Assembly: GCA_905221605.1 (NCBI GenBank)
Contig: CAJNDS010002543.1
Location: 72,501 to 126,662, forward strand
Direction of reading: 5' to 3'
From: Symbiodinium natans
Lineage: Eukaryota; Sar; Dinophyceae; Suessiales; Symbiodiniaceae
Length of the DNA: 54,162 nucleotides
Below are positions 10,377 through 22,010 of the stretch, in pieces. A program made the translations under genes and the position numbers. The notes under the pieces were generated by a model, which worked only from the letters and a program-made list of their open reading frames with translations, was not told where the DNA came from and searched no databases. How positions within the stretch are numbered: position 1 is the first letter of the stretch; each line of letters opens with the position of its first letter.

Positions 10377-11217
10377 GGTGAATTGAGTACTCTCTCTCTT
10401 CGTGCCTCCACCCGACCCGCGCTTGTCCTGTCACGGGTCCCTAGCATACATTGTCCACGCACGGCATTCAGTAAAAAATGGGGGGACAGGGCACAAAGTT
10501 CCCTCTGTCTCCGGCGTCGTGCCCCGACTTTTTGTCATGCCAAATACTATTGTAACGCAGGTTTTGCATGCCATGCGCATTTCAATCGCGAATGATCACC
10601 CTCTCGGTGTTTCCGCACGCCTCTCGACTAGGCGAGGCCTGGAGTGCTCTTAAGGCTCATCTTGGCACGCTTTTTGGTCGCGTTCTTTGAGAGGTTTTGG
10701 CATGCTCTTGGATTGGAATGCTTATCGAAGTGGTCTATACTGGGTGAACACCGTCCTGATTGACTAGTGCAACAATTCTCCAATCCAAATCCATGTGCGC
10801 AAAACATTGCAACACTCAATGCCCCGTTTCGCCTGCAATGGCAGAAACACAAGTTAATGCACAGCAGTTACATGCCGCCCTAGACTTGAATTGAAACGCG
10901 ACCAGTGGAGACAAGGATTCGAACATCATCTGGCGTCTGACAGCGGCCGCAGCCACAGTCAAAGCCCCATCTTTCCAGGAGGCGCCGCCGCACACTTTGT
11001 GGCCTCTACGGACTCTATGGGTGCCTGACTTAGCCCTCTCGCAACTCGGACCCCCCGGTCCAGGTATGGTTTGCAGATCACAATTCCTCAAGCCTTCTAG
11101 CCAGAAAAAGATCCTCAACCCTGCTGCGACCCCGGATCGCCCTCGGGGGACGCCCGGTAACGCGGAAACTAATTATCATGCCAGCGTGGACCCCGAGCAG
11201 TGAGAGATCATGCGTGC

Positions 11218-11405
11218 CCAGGAATCCAAAAAGCGACGACAATTTCGCATGTTGCAAGCCCCGAAATCCAAAAGCGACGGCAGCTTTGCATGCGCTTTCT
11301 TTGCAAAATAAAAACGCGACCACGCCCGCGCCCAGGCGAGAGCGCGATCTTCGTCCAAAATGCGTGCGAACCATGGTCTGCAGCAGACGCGGGCCACGCG
11401 GCGAC
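11218..11405. repeat. Dispersed repeat R1, copy 1
   Basis: About 190 bp related to 11853-12040. Shared blocks are AATCCAAAAAGCGAC/AGTCCAAAAGTGAC, GCGAGAGCGC..TTCGTCCAAAAT/AACGAGAGCGC..TTGGTCCAAAAT and CCATGGTC..CAGC..GCG. One copy lies just past the 3' end of the SET gene and the other inside its intron. Confidence 0.7.
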
Positions 11406-11533
11406 ATCGACCCTAATGCATAACCAAAAGCTTTTGACACCAGCAGATCCTCCTAACCCTGGCAATCTGCAAGCCAGAGAAACAGGGCTGGCACTTTGAA
11501 GGTGTGCTGCAGAATGGGCAATGCTAGAAGCTG

Positions 11534-11769
11534 CTAGAACTTAGCATCATAGATTCCACCCGAGCACATGGACTTGGCACCGGGCCTTAGAAGGGCTCCT
11601 TCTGGCAGGTAGGAGACCAGGATCTCATCCTTGCACTCCACAGGTCTCAGCGTGACAAGACGCAGATGCCCAGTTTTCGACACCTGGAAAGCCGCATTCG
11701 GCTGGCAGCTGTGGTTCGCCCGGCTTGCCCTCAGGTAGATTGCGCTGCCCCCTTGAGGGGTCCCAATGC
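11534..11769 (-). CDS. SET-domain protein, C-terminal exon
   Basis: The exon encodes the end of a SET methyltransferase domain: GTPQGGSAIYLRASRANHSC, then QPNA, then a region with a basic Arg and DEILVSYLPEGALLRP before the stop at 11534-11536. The NHSCxPN motif is the cofactor and active-site pseudoknot signature of SET proteins, and the following I-x-V-S-Y matches their conserved (E)I..SY strand. SET proteins transfer methyl groups from S-adenosylmethionine to lysine in histones or other proteins; SMYD-like relatives read closest. Post-SET cysteines are not seen. Two joins to the upstream exon keep phase: a GC-AG intron (11770-12151), or a GT-AG intron from GTAGAA after LLVVLK to the AG before NQGIG. 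Confidence 0.8.
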
Positions 11770-11852
11770 CTTGGTTCTTTGTAACCCGTTGTGTCGTGCG
11801 TGTGTCAGCAGAAGAGCTCCAACTCTGCCAAGACCCCAAACAGTGCAATTCC

Positions 11853-12040
11853 CATGTGAGCCCAGAAGTCCAAAAGTGACAGCAGTTTCGCAAGCCGCAC
11901 GCCCTGAAGTCCAAAAAGACAACAGTGCCGCATTTCGTGAGCCCAGGACCGCAACCGCGCGCAAACGAGAGCGCCATTTTGGTCCAAAATTTGAGCAGGC
12001 CCATGGTCCGCAGCGCGCGGACCGTGCGTGCCGGGTGCAT
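11853..12040. repeat. Dispersed repeat R1, copy 2 (inside SET intron)
   Basis: Related to 11218-11405 over its whole length; see that entry for the shared blocks. Its place inside the intron explains why the intronic frames look protein-like. Confidence 0.7.
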
Positions 12041-12151
12041 ACATGTACCTAGCCCGTTTTACTCTTTACGTTGGAAGCCCTTAGCTAGCGTTGGCACACT
12101 GTTTGGGGAATAAAGAACCCAAGCGTTCTACCTTCAACACAACTAAGAGGC

Positions 12152-12475
12152 TGTTTATCAGGAAAACTCGCAACAATGCCAGCAGCCGATCGTCATCGCC
12201 AGAAATGTCTTCGATGCTGGCCAGCTCATCTGCAGGAAGCGGGGAGGATTGGCAAAGCTCCAGCAAGCTTTCCTGCATGACTGGATCCAGATCTAGCAGC
12301 TCCCGAGCCACTGCATCCATCCCCATTTCTCCTGACACTTGGATGACAGGATCCTCCGCCAGGATCTCTGTACCACTTGGCAGGTCTTCAGCCGCCAGGA
12401 GCCGCCGTCCACGACCAGCCTCTGACTCTGCTGTATCTGCAGCCACGATTGCCAGGGGCTGTTTACCAAGGCAGT
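12152..12475 (-). CDS. SET-domain protein, N-terminal SET exon
   Basis: The exon encodes the start of a SET domain: GRGRRLLAAEDLPSGTEILA, then EDPVIQV. This matches the family pattern G-x-G-x-A-x-x-x-I-x-x-G-x-x-I-x-x-E-x-P. It is followed by an acidic helical insert (MDAVARELLDLDPVMQESLL) and LALLRVFLIN, typical of the SET-I insert before the NHSC exon. The frame stays open up to 13199, but I cannot fix the 5' edge. An AG acceptor in GTAAACAG near 12460 is possible. Upstream exons are not identified, so this may be a partial gene. Confidence 0.75.
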
Positions 12476-12479
12476 CCCT

Positions 12480-15440
12480 TTGCAGCGTCCTTCGACCCCT
12501 TAGTGCTGCCCTGGACTTCAGCAGGCAGAGTGCGCCTGTGCCTGCTACACTTCCGGGACATCCTGCACGTTTTGAAGCCGAGCTGGGCATCCATTGATGA
12601 GTAGGTAATTGCTTCGCATGAAGAAAAGCGGTGGACACAAACGGAGACCATTGCCCGTGAGGCGCTGTCGGCCACATGAGCACATGCAAAAGACTTACGT
12701 GCTGAACGCAGCTAGTGGACAAAACCACTTCCATCCTCTGTAGAACTGGCTTGCACTCACGGCTATGTGCAACGAGCGCTTCTGTGTGAAATGTACACCC
12801 CTCCCACCTACCTGCAATAGCATGAAGCTGCACTGGCGAATGGGACAGGACTGCAACACCTAGTCCAAGGATCAAGGGCCGCATGGGGTTGTGGTTGGGT
12901 GGGGTGGGGAGGGGGGAGGGGGGCACTTGTGGTCCAACTGTTGAAGACTGCAGGCCACATTCGTCATTGCCAGGAAGTCGAGCTTCGGCACGAAGTGAAA
13001 AAGGTCGCGCAACAGGACGTCGTATCTGCAGGGTTGCGGTGGTGCTCTGAGAACTGCAATGTAAAATGGAGGATGGTGCAGGGTTAGGTTTAGTCATGGG
13101 AATTAGCGGACAGGGCCCTCCGCAAGGGAAGCTGTCATGAGGGACCTCTGTCATCTTAAAAACGGCAACCCGCCAAGCGATCATCTGCAGGTCCCTCAAC
13201 CAATGCAGCCCGCCAAGCGAGCACCGGGATCATCAGCTGCACGAAAGACTTTGAGTGTGTTGAAGTGTGTTCTTGACCAATGGGGTCTGATGCATGGTTG
13301 CGCAGCCAGATGAGAATGAGAGCGTGAGATCTTGAAAGTGCAAGTTCGGAAGGCCGAGGCTTTGGACTTGACACTACATTGTCCTATGCACTGTTTAGTA
13401 GACTACCTTATGACCTTTGACGGCCGTGACTTGAGCTTCTTAAACCAGGGAAAGATACGGAGTCCACCCAGCACAAGCATGCGGCCTGTTGCATACCCTG
13501 GCCTCGGATCTCGTAGAAGACGGTTCACTTCCATGGGGTCCTCATGTCGAACATCGCCAAGCAGGGTCTGCGACTTTGGGGTGTCGACGCTCGCTCTAGC
13601 ACACGGCCAGCAAGGTCTCTGAGTCATGGAGGGGTTAAGGCTTTTGAACCTCGCGGCTCGATTCGCTATGCCAGTACTTTGGAGTCGGGCTTTGGGCTCG
13701 GGGTGTCGTGGGTGAATCTACTGAATCTACTGGATGCTGCGAAAGCCGGCGTTCTCGGGACGACGGCCAACACCGAACAAAGCTTGGCCACACAATCATT
13801 CCGCAAGGGAGAAGTATGCACACCTGAAGTACTGCTGAATGAAGTACGTCCATTTTCTTCTGCCATATCATCTAGCTCACAATTAGCTGCGGTCCTTGGT
13901 GTCCTCAGCCAACGAAGCAAGCACCTGACAACCAGGTAGTGCTGCTGCATAAGTCACTGTCTATGGCGACACATGCTGCTGGTGTGCTTGGGAATGAATT
14001 CCGGGTTTCTCCGTGCCAGTCCTTGGCAAAACTTTCAAACATGCTGCACCCGCCGCCATTTTGTTCGACCAAAATAGGCCTGCAAAGTGCCCCACATTCG
14101 CACTTTTGTGCTGTCAGGTGGAACCCCACAAATAACTAAAGCAACGCATTTCCCACATGTTACACAACAAGAATGATAAAGGTCACCTTGAGTTTTTTTG
14201 TCCAGGACGTGCCGCCGGGTTTGTGGACCTTTTTCTTGGGCAGGAACAAGCCGTGCTCCATGCCGAAAGCGGTGCCATTCTGTGCTGGCAGCACATGCTA
14301 CAACAGCCGCCAACTTCGCAGGATCACTCAAAAAGAGAAACAGGAGCAGAGACCCGGTTGCCCATGACTGCACGACACAAGACAGCTCAAGAGATGCAAA
14401 GACCTCTGGACAGCACACAACACAGCGAACTGGAGCACAAAACGCACACAACTTGGCACGCTGGAGCCGTGACTGAACCCCAACCCTTGCTCGCCAATTC
14501 GACGGAATCCCACTTCGAATTCTGACACCCACCTGGATCGCGGTGACCAGGTTGTGGACGAAGAAAACGCCACGATGCGTCACCAAAAGGGCCAGCACAG
14601 ATTCGATCTCCTGCGGCTCAAGAGAGGTTCAAGTGCTTTTTGCACATCCCTAGTGTCTGGCTTACGGTTTGTCAGGGTGTTTCACCCACTCTTAGGCCAC
14701 CGCGCTCTGGGGCGTCTAACGAATGACAGCTCTTGCGCTCCTCGCACTTCAGAAGCATCTGGTCCATCTGTGAACAGATAGGATTCCTTAGTAGTGCTAG
14801 TTCGAATTGTTCCCACTTAAACTTGACTCATGCCTTGTCAGCCTGATTGGTGCTCTGAGCCCTTGGCATGTCGGGCCTTAGGGCAGCCAAGGCTCACATA
14901 CAATGTCGCTCCCGGAGATATCCATTGTTGCAGCAAGTCGTCGCGCGGTGCCGAAGGCCGGGATGGAGATTGCCCCCCAAGATCTTCTGGAGCCTCTAGC
15001 AGAGCCGTGGGTGGAGCGAACGTCGAAGGAACGAACTCACTGTATCGCTGCGCCATTCACATGTACGTCGACTCACTGTTGCAAAAGCTACACCAGGGTT
15101 GTCAGAACAAGATCTGCACATCCTTGCAACTGCCAGCTGACGGTTCTGGTATGACACTCAGATGTTCTTTCGTGCTCGTTCTGAACTCGGCGACTCCTGA
15201 GGAGCACAAGCGATGAACACTGAAGATGGGCGCGGAAAGGGAAACTTCGAGCGGTGCACAGGTTTGATCCGGCTTCGAGTGCTTGAGCCGGTATAGGAGT
15301 GTGAGAAGAGGCAACTGATGGTGGCGGTTCCCCAATTCTGCGAGCGGCACAAAAATTAGTCTGTAGGCTGCACAAGACATTCGTGCTTATCCTGAAAGCT
15401 TCAGAACTAGAAGAAGATACCCTGTCAACCACTGCCTCTA
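12480..15440 (-). other. Exon-like stretches, no firm model
   Basis: Minus-strand open pieces with protein-like composition occur near 13410-13600 (EDPMEVNRLLRDPRPGYATG), 14830-15050 (FAPPTALLEAPEDLGGQ) and 15110-15380 (PLAELGNRHHQLPLLTLLYR). They may be exons of the SET gene or of an upstream neighbour. None has a recognised domain and I could not chain them with confidence. Confidence 0.25.
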
Positions 15441-16562
15441 GGAAATGGTCTGTTCAGCAGCGAAGGCAACAAAGAGGATGGGAAAATAGTAGAGCCAAAG
15501 AACTAGAAGGAAACAACAAGCCGTGGAAACATACAGTATGAAGACCCAGGAACGAAGGGATTGAGAGAGCGAACGTCGGGACAACAGGCGTGAAACTAAG
15601 GATAAACAGGGTCTGGGTGCGTGCTTGCTCGTCGTGGGCAGGTGATTGATTTAGTCGCTTTGCCAGTGGTGAGCGGCGCGCGAAAGCTAAATGGCCTGTG
15701 AATAAGAGCGCGAGATGCGAAGGGGCATGTGCTTGTAACCCCAGTAGGCTACTAACGCCTAAACCCTAAAGCCTCGCCTCTGCTGAGGCGAGCTGTCGGC
15801 GGAGGCCCCGCCGGAGCGCAGGGCCCAGCTTGGGAACCCCACGCGCCAACTTCTTCAGCATGGCACTCGCGTTGAGGGCGTCTAGGGTTTCTAAGGGGTA
15901 TTGGGGAGGCCTTATCAGAACAGAACAGAACTTCGCTACAGAGTGATGGGTTTGCCATGTAGGGCTTCCATGGCTCCAGGTCTACTTCAGGCGTGGGTTT
16001 CAAAATTAAGGTCTGAGGGTCTCGGATGGGCATAAGGTTTGGGGGTTGGAAAAGGCTTGGGGGGGTAAAAGAACGTGCTTTTGTCAACCTTGATGCTTCG
16101 GAGCTGGAGCTGGGGCTCTTCGCTTTGAGGAGTTGGGGTCTGGGTCTATCGGCAGCTTAAGCCTCAAGCCATGCCATCGAGACACTCTGAGTGCGATTTC
16201 TGGTTTAGAAACCTTAGAATGCCAGCTGGGTGTCCTCGGCAGTCTTCTGGAACGTAATCAGACAGCGCTTGGTCTTCCCAAACCCAGAACACAGGATTAT
16301 GAAGTCGGATCCGTACATTGTTCAGCCCGAAGGAGCAACCAGGCAATTTCCTTGACAGCACTGCTGACATAGTTAAAAACAATTTGAACACAACCCAGCT
16401 AGTTAGGCCCAACCCTACAACCCTGCAGTCCCCAAGGGCAACAACTCGCCGACCCTCAGCACCAAGCACACAAGCCCTGAGAGGTCTGCATTGGGATGTG
16501 GGATGGGTGCAGCAAAAAAAGGTGCAAGGCGAGCGAGGTGGCCCCCGAGGTCTGTGGTTGTT

Positions 16563-16662
16563 NNNNNNNNNNNNNNNNNNNNNNNNNNNNNNNNNNNNNN
16601 NNNNNNNNNNNNNNNNNNNNNNNNNNNNNNNNNNNNNNNNNNNNNNNNNNNNNNNNNNNNNN
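16563..16662. other. Assembly gap (100 N)
   Basis: Exactly 100 N, the usual placeholder for a gap of unknown size. The right edge enters a tandem repeat, the probable cause of the break. Confidence 1.
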
Positions 16663-16667
16663 GGGCG

Positions 16668-17027
16668 GCAATTTTGGGCTTTGGTAAGTCTGGGAATTAA
16701 TTCGGGTTCCGAAAGCCAATTTTGGGCTTGGGAAGCAAATTTTGGGCTTGGGAGCCAGTTTCGGGCTTGGGGGGGGGGGGGGGGGGGGGGGGGGCAATTT
16801 TGGGCTTTGGGAGCCAGTGTTGGGCTTTGGGAGCCAATTTTCGGCTTAATTTTGGGAGCCAATTTTGGGCTTTGGGAAGCCAGTTTTGGGCTTTGGGCAT
16901 TGGAAGCGACTTTGGGCTTTGGAAGCCACTTTTAGGCTTTGCGGGCCAATTTTTGGCTTTGGGACGCCAATTTTGGGCTTTATTTTGGGCTTTGGGAAGC
17001 TAATTTTGGGCGAAGCCAATTTTCTAG
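16668..17027 (+). repeat. About 21-bp tandem repeat
   Basis: Irregular units of TTTTGGGCTTTGGGAAGCCAA with a long poly-G insert at 16770-16794. It reaches the N gap, so its true length is unknown. Confidence 0.9.
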
Positions 17028-17938
17028 GAGGGCCTTAGACCCCTCTGTTGATCGGAGTACCTGTTTAAATGGGGGGGGGGGGGCACCCACCGCAATAAGA
17101 CAGGCAGGGCGCCGCAATAATAAGACCATGGCAATGTATTGATTCTCTATTTAAAACAATAGGAATGTTCTGAAAACAGTGGCCCAGGGCCTCCCACAAT
17201 TGTGGTCCCTTTTTATAAATGTGATGCTGTCTTTACCGGGCAGAGCCCAAAAGGGGTAGCTCAGGAAAGAATGAAAAGTTCTCTCCTCAAGTAAGCAATC
17301 ACATAAGAATTCGTAGCTTTCTGAACGGCCTCGGCTTCTAGAAAACTAAAGCTTCGGCTTCTTTAAAGCCTTTACTCTTAAGATGTGTAGCTTCACCGAA
17401 GCAAAACTGCAGCTCACAAAGAAAAAACACGAAAGCCGACAGATTTTTTACCCCTCCCGCCGAGAAAAAAACCTTTAAATGTGGTGGGGTCTCCCCATAC
17501 CAAAACCCCCCCCCCCTAATGGAAAGTAGTCTTCCGGCGGGCTTCTCGACGAAAAAAAAACTTTAGATGTGGGGGGCATTACTCAAAACAGGTGCTCGGA
17601 TTATTGGTGATGCAGAGCCCTTCTGGAAAACCATATGCTGACATCCTCAATCGTCCCGGAAGTCCCAGAAGACCCTGCTGCCTCGTCCTGCGCCCTGCAA
17701 AACAAGGCCTGCAACATCCTAGTACCCTCAAGACCTGCAGCCTCAAACAGGAGTCCACCCCTTCAATATACCCCAATTTTGTGTAATCCTGATGATAGGA
17801 ACCCTTAGAAGGAGTAACCGAATTTCGTAACCCCCAAATCTCATGCCTGCCAACCTGAGAATCGGGCTTGTTTGCATAGCTCAGAGCGCGCTTTCGTGCT
17901 TTTGAGCTGGGCGCCATCATGAGCTGGAGACCCTGGAA

Positions 17939-17997
17939 TGGGTTTAGGGTTTCTATAGGGTTTAGCGTTTATGGTTTGGGGGTTTGGGTTTAGGGGG
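17939..17997 (+). repeat. Degenerate telomeric array
   Basis: TTTAGGG with several variants (TTTAGCG, TTTATGG, TTTGGGGG). Confidence 0.8.
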
Positions 17998-18186
17998 CAT
18001 GTAAGATTTGCCTAGCCTAAGGCTGAAGTAAGCTGTAGGGTCAAATCTAGCTGTGTGTTGCTACCGGAGGCATGCTCCATCATTTCGCGATGCAACCCAG
18101 ACTGACCCCTTCCTTCGGCGTTGCCCTGTTTGGTTTCTTAGTTCGCCTCGGCTTCCTGCCGAGTTCCCCCGAATTTTGTGATGACC

Positions 18187-18450
18187 GCCCCCCCCCCCCC
18201 CCCCCCCCCCCCCCCTCAGCCCTGTGAGAGCGGCTGCAAACTGATAGGTCTCAAAATGCCCTCCCCCCCTCCCCCGCCCACCCCCCCCCCCGCCCCCAGA
18301 AGCTGAAAGAGAAGCCTCCGCCAACAAAAGGAGCTGGAAAGAGAAACCGCGCTGTTGTTGCTGCCGTTGGCTTCTTGCTTCACCCCCCCGCCCACCCCCC
18401 CACCCCCACCCCCGCCACCCCCCCCCACCCCCCCCCCCAACCTTTGCCTT
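18187..18450. repeat. Poly-C-rich tracts
   Basis: Runs of C and CCCCCCA at 18187-18215, 18262-18298 and 18384-18440. They are low-complexity and error-prone in assembly. Confidence 0.9.
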
Positions 18451-18559
18451 CCCCCCTTTTTCTGCCGATTAGCGTATTTTGTGCCTGCTCCTCCCCAACC
18501 AACCCTCGGGGATGGGACCTTCGTAGAGGGCACTTCCAGGCGTCATCTCCACATACTGC

Positions 18560-18736
18560 ATGCTCTGCGCCGGCCCGGCTGCCGAGGCGGCGCACGCAAG
18601 TGTTTAGAATTACTATTGTTGTGCTGAAACCTGAAGCCTCTCTTGGGGAAAAGGATCGGGACTTAAGCGGAACGAGCCCTTGGAGCGAGTCTTCGAACAG
18701 TTCGGGAGTATCTGAATTAAGTTGTACCTCGGACAA
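18560..18736 (-). CDS. Candidate exon, unknown product
   Basis: A minus-strand open stretch with balanced composition (QLNSDTPELFEDSLQGLVPL, then KSRSFSPREASGFSTTIVIL). A second frame (VEMTPGSALYEGPIPEGW) takes over near 18540, which would suit a nearby junction. No family is recognised. Confidence 0.3.
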
Positions 18737-19397
18737 GATTGCCTACAGGCGTGTCATGCATATCGCACGATGCCCAACTATGAGGTCGTCCAGCGAAGAT
18801 CCTGTCACTACACTTCCTCTCGCCCAACCCCAGCCCAAGTAAACCTTAACGCCTGGACCTGGACATCTTTGCGCTCGCCAAACCCTTACACAAGTCTCTA
18901 GCAGCCCCCTTCGCGTGTGCGCCAAACAGTGAGGGTGCCTGCCAGAAGGGAACAACATCGTAGTCGGCTTTCCTGCACTCAGCATGGGCTGAAAGATGCA
19001 GGGATCTGCTTGGTGTGCCAAGTGTTCTTCTTGTCTCGGCTTTCTCACAACAAAGTGCTCTAAGCATGTGCCACCATGCTTGGGTTTTGCTGTTTACCAC
19101 AATTGCACATGGACTTCCTCTACACATGTCGAAGTACTAGCTTCACCCTAATGATATTTATTTTTTTAGTTTTTATAGTATCAATACTAACTCCCCCCTT
19201 CTTTTTTTAATATCTGTGACTTACCCCCCCCCCCCCCCCCCCCCCCCCCTCCCCGGGCTGACGTTAGGAGGTTCTTTTGGGCCTCTTGGGGGGCAACCAG
19301 TGCCAAAACAAACACCTCATCTCAAGCATCTTTCAGCGGAATTAGGGGGGGGTTTAGGATTTCAGGTGAAAGCCCGGGGTCCTGAGACGATCAAGCT

Positions 19398-19529
19398 TTA
19401 GGGTTGGGTTTAGGGTTTAGGGTTTAGGGTTTAGGGTTTAGGGTTTAGGGTTTAGGGTTTAGGGTTTAGGGTTTAGGGTTTAGGGTTTAGGGTTTAGGGT
19501 TTAGGGTTTAGGGTTTAGGGTTTAGGGTT
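19398..19529 (+). repeat. Telomeric array (TTTAGGG on +)
   Basis: About eighteen heptamers, almost uniform. On the minus strand it ends CCCTAAAG, so the array itself could supply an AG acceptor at its left edge. Confidence 0.98.
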
Positions 19530-19971
19530 CAGCCCATTTTGATCCAAACCCTAGAACTCTGGACCTCTGGATCTTCAGTCTGCAGCGTCAGGCAGAAAGC
19601 TGCGCAAGTTGCAGCCGAGCTTCATGTGCGGATTGGTTTGAAGAATTGGTGTGAAGTACCTGACGAGGACCCTCTTGAGTGGAGCAGAAATAGGCGACGA
19701 ACAAACAACTGAACAACCTATGTGTGTCTACACTTCTGTTTGCTCATGGTGAGAGGCTCCTCCGGTGATTCTGCGCTGTTCCTGCTGCCTGTCTGCATCT
19801 TGGAGTGTTATCAGACGTTAGCAGGATCCTGGGCCGGACGCTCTTACTCTCACGCTCACTCATAGAGGACGCCCGGAACAGTGGCTGTAAAATGCTTGCC
19901 TGCGTGGGTGGCTAATATGTTTCTGCAGCCCAAAGGGCCAAGCATGACCGCAGGATAAGGTGAATGTGACA

Positions 19972-20008
19972 ACCCCTAAACCCTAAACCCTAAACCCTAA
20001 ACCCTAAG
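19972..20008 (-). repeat. Telomeric array (CCCTAAA on +)
   Basis: Five heptamers. Confidence 0.95.
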
Positions 20009-20149
20009 CCCCCTTCGCTTACAGCATACCTTGCGCCCATGTAGGGTTGCGAGGATCAAGTCTGCAGCTTGCCATAACCAGGGCAGCGACTTGAGAAACG
20101 AACCGGGCGCTGGACATGTACGACAGGAAGAATAAAAGTAGTACAAATA

Positions 20150-20211
20150 GCCAGTATATACATATATTATATATTTTCTACTATATATGATATTATATAT
20201 ATATGTATATA

Positions 20212-20250
<39 letters not shown>

Positions 20251-20265
20251 TATATGTATATACGT
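20150..20265. repeat. AT dinucleotide tract
   Basis: Long, nearly pure alternating AT with ATGT and ATAC interruptions, able to form cruciforms. Confidence 0.95.
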
Positions 20266-20352
20266 CAAGTGCGCCCTAGCTGGCGTTCACAGCATGCTGA
20301 AAAGCCGTGAAAAAGCAGCCGAAGCCCTGGGCAGCACCACTGGGTCAAACAG

Positions 20353-20614
20353 CTAAGCCAACATCAGGGAGTCTCTGCCCCCTGACTGCAACCCGTCCCA
20401 TGTTTTATTAGCACATAGACCACACACAAACAATCTCTTGCGGTTCAACATGCTTACTAGCAGATCATACTTGCGCTTTTGAATGCCGCATACAAGGCAC
20501 CGCCGGCGTTCATAAACAAATCGCTTCTTGGAATCATCTTGGGCAACCATCGTTTCCAAAACACCTTCGGGATCACTGAGACTTATTTGGCTCCGCAGAC
20601 GTCCAACACAGTTC
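20353..20614 (-). CDS. C-terminal exon with paired CxxC motifs (zinc-ribbon-like)
   Basis: After an AG acceptor (AGAAAG then G), the frame runs to a TAG at 20353-20355. It has a basic block KKRFVYERRRCLVCG and a second pair VCGLCANK about 22 residues later. The CxxC-x22-CxxC spacing suggests a small zinc-binding fold that could bind nucleic acid or protein (inference). No named family is recognised. The last residues, GGRDSLMLA, are non-descript. Upstream exons are not identified. It could be the C-terminal domain of a larger split gene on this strand. Confidence 0.5.
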
Positions 20615-21440
20615 CTTTCTGCTAGGATTCAGGCAGCTACAAGTACAGCACCGATCGTGCGGTTAGGTATGATGCGCAGCATGTCTTTTTGAATGACCAC
20701 TACATACAACTGGAAACAAGCACAACAAGCTAGATAGGTGATTGGCCTGTTGCTTCTGTATCGTTAGCATTTGCAAACGTTGCATTCAAGCACTCCTTAC
20801 ATGTCAATTGCATAATATACACATACGTACAGAGCCAAGAACAACAACCGAAGTGCTTACATAGTGTGTTCTTACATAAAACCTGTCAATCATGTTCGTG
20901 CCCTGGATTTATACGACTGAGCTTGTCCATTGCAAGGGAGTTCGAATTCCCTGAGTTTGAACACTTCATGCTTCAGAATTCCTCTGGTACTCAACCACTC
21001 CTGTAGGCCTTTGAGACCTTTACAGCCAAGACTTCTGTACACAAACAAACGAACAAACATGCAAGTACATACATGATACATATGATACATATGTAATGTC
21101 TGCTTCAGACAGACAGGCACGCTAGTTCAAACCATCCTCATGGCGCATCTTCCCCGATTTCCCTGAAGCTTTCCTAACGTTTCAACTTTGCTTTGTCACG
21201 CCCATTCTGCTCTGCCTTGCGACCCATTGCCACCACCTCCACCAACCCCGTTCTGCTCCACCATCGCTGCCACCAGAAACACTCTGGCGCAAAACGCCCG
21301 TCGTTTTGTATATCGGAGGAGGATTGCACTGTTCGCCACCATTTCGACCATGCATGCTGGATTCCCAGAAGCCCAAAATATAATGCCTACGCCTTAACTG
21401 CACCGAAGCTGCACACCGAAACATCCCATTTGAACTCACC

Positions 21441-21598
21441 AAACCCGAAACTCTCTTCAGGCGCACAGGTTGGAGGACAGCGTCAGAATCCTTCCCAGGC
21501 ATGGTTTCAGTGCACTGAGACTGCGTAAGGTTGGGGACACGTTCAGAGATTTCAGGGATTGGGGCTTCCAGGAAAACAACCGGGTTTGAAGTCAAGAC
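21441..21598 (-). CDS. Gene E, candidate downstream exon
   Basis: The frame PVVFLEAPIPEISERVPNLT followed by GKDSDAVLQPVRLKRVSGL ends at a canonical GTGAGT donor. It lies 3' (minus sense) of the exon chain at 21.6-22.5 kb. The join across the poly-C stretch at 21602-21615 is not settled. Confidence 0.45.
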
Positions 21599-21617
21599 TG
21601 GTGGGGGGGGGGGGACA

Positions 21618-21729
21618 AGTCTGCAGAGTGTCGGGCTCTGAAGCTTCTCTCAAACATTCTCAAACTCTGAATGTGGAGCCAAGACGCTGCGCACCCCAAT
21701 TCCTGAAATCCAAGCTGCTGACCCGTGAC
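21618..21729 (-). CDS. Gene E, exon after telomeric intron
   Basis: Acceptor TTCTGTTAG then GTC in phase 0. The frame reads VTGQQLGFQELGCAASWLHI, QSLRMFERSFRARHSADL. It is the fourth exon of a phase-0 chain. The downstream boundary in the poly-C stretch is uncertain. No domain is recognised. Confidence 0.55.
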
Positions 21730-21859
21730 CTAACAGAAGCCCCAAAGCGTGTTAAATAAACCCTAAACCCTAAACCCTAAACCCGAAACCCGAAACCCTG
21801 AACCCTAAACCCTAAAGCACCTTAAGGCTGAACGTTCGCTTAATTTCCCGGACCTAGGC
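21730..21859 (-). other. Telomeric-repeat intron, 130 nt, GC-AG
   Basis: Minus sense: exon end CCA, intron GCCTAGG... with the telomeric array at 21758-21816, acceptor TTAG, next exon GTC. Both flanking exons are in phase 0. Reading through the donor gives TAG at once, so splicing or termination is required here. Confidence 0.6.
21758..21816 (-). repeat. Telomeric array (CCCTAAA on +)
   Basis: About eight heptamers with CCCGAAA and CCCTGAA variants. Confidence 0.95.
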
Positions 21860-21925
21860 TGGCTCAGTGATGTGGAGAGGTCGGAGCAGCCTCGTCACAG
21901 CGAGCTGCGCCGTGGCTTCGGGTGA
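21860..21925 (-). CDS. Gene E, 66-nt exon between two telomeric introns
   Basis: Exactly 22 codons, SPEATAQLAVTRLLRPLHIT then EP. The acceptor ACCAGAG follows directly on the array at 21931-21986. The GC donor (CCA then GCCTAGG) leads to the array at 21758-21816. The plus-sense frames are less protein-like. This is a clean case of a short exon with telomeric arrays on both sides. Confidence 0.6.
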
Positions 21926-22010
21926 CTCTGGTTTCGGGTTTAGGGTTTAGGGCTAGGGTTTAGGGTTTAGGGTTTCGGGTTTCGGGATCTAGGCTTACAA
22001 CCCTGTGCAC
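21926..22010 (-). other. Telomeric-repeat intron, 85 nt
   Basis: Donor AAG then GTGCAC, acceptor CCAGAG then TCA, both in phase 0. The array at 21931-21986 fills about two thirds of it. A GTAAGC donor 15 nt downstream or a GATCCC donor would also keep phase 0. Confidence 0.55.
21931..21986 (+). repeat. Telomeric array (TTTAGGG on +)
   Basis: Eight heptamers with TTTCGGG variants and one shortened unit. Confidence 0.95.

Noticed and set aside
14035-14598. 187-codon minus-strand open frame as a gene
   Set aside because: Composition changes along the frame, there is no domain, and neighbouring frames are equally open. At most it contains exon pieces.
16456-16935. Frames across the N gap
   Set aside because: They run through 100 unknown bases and a 21-bp repeat, so the translations are meaningless.
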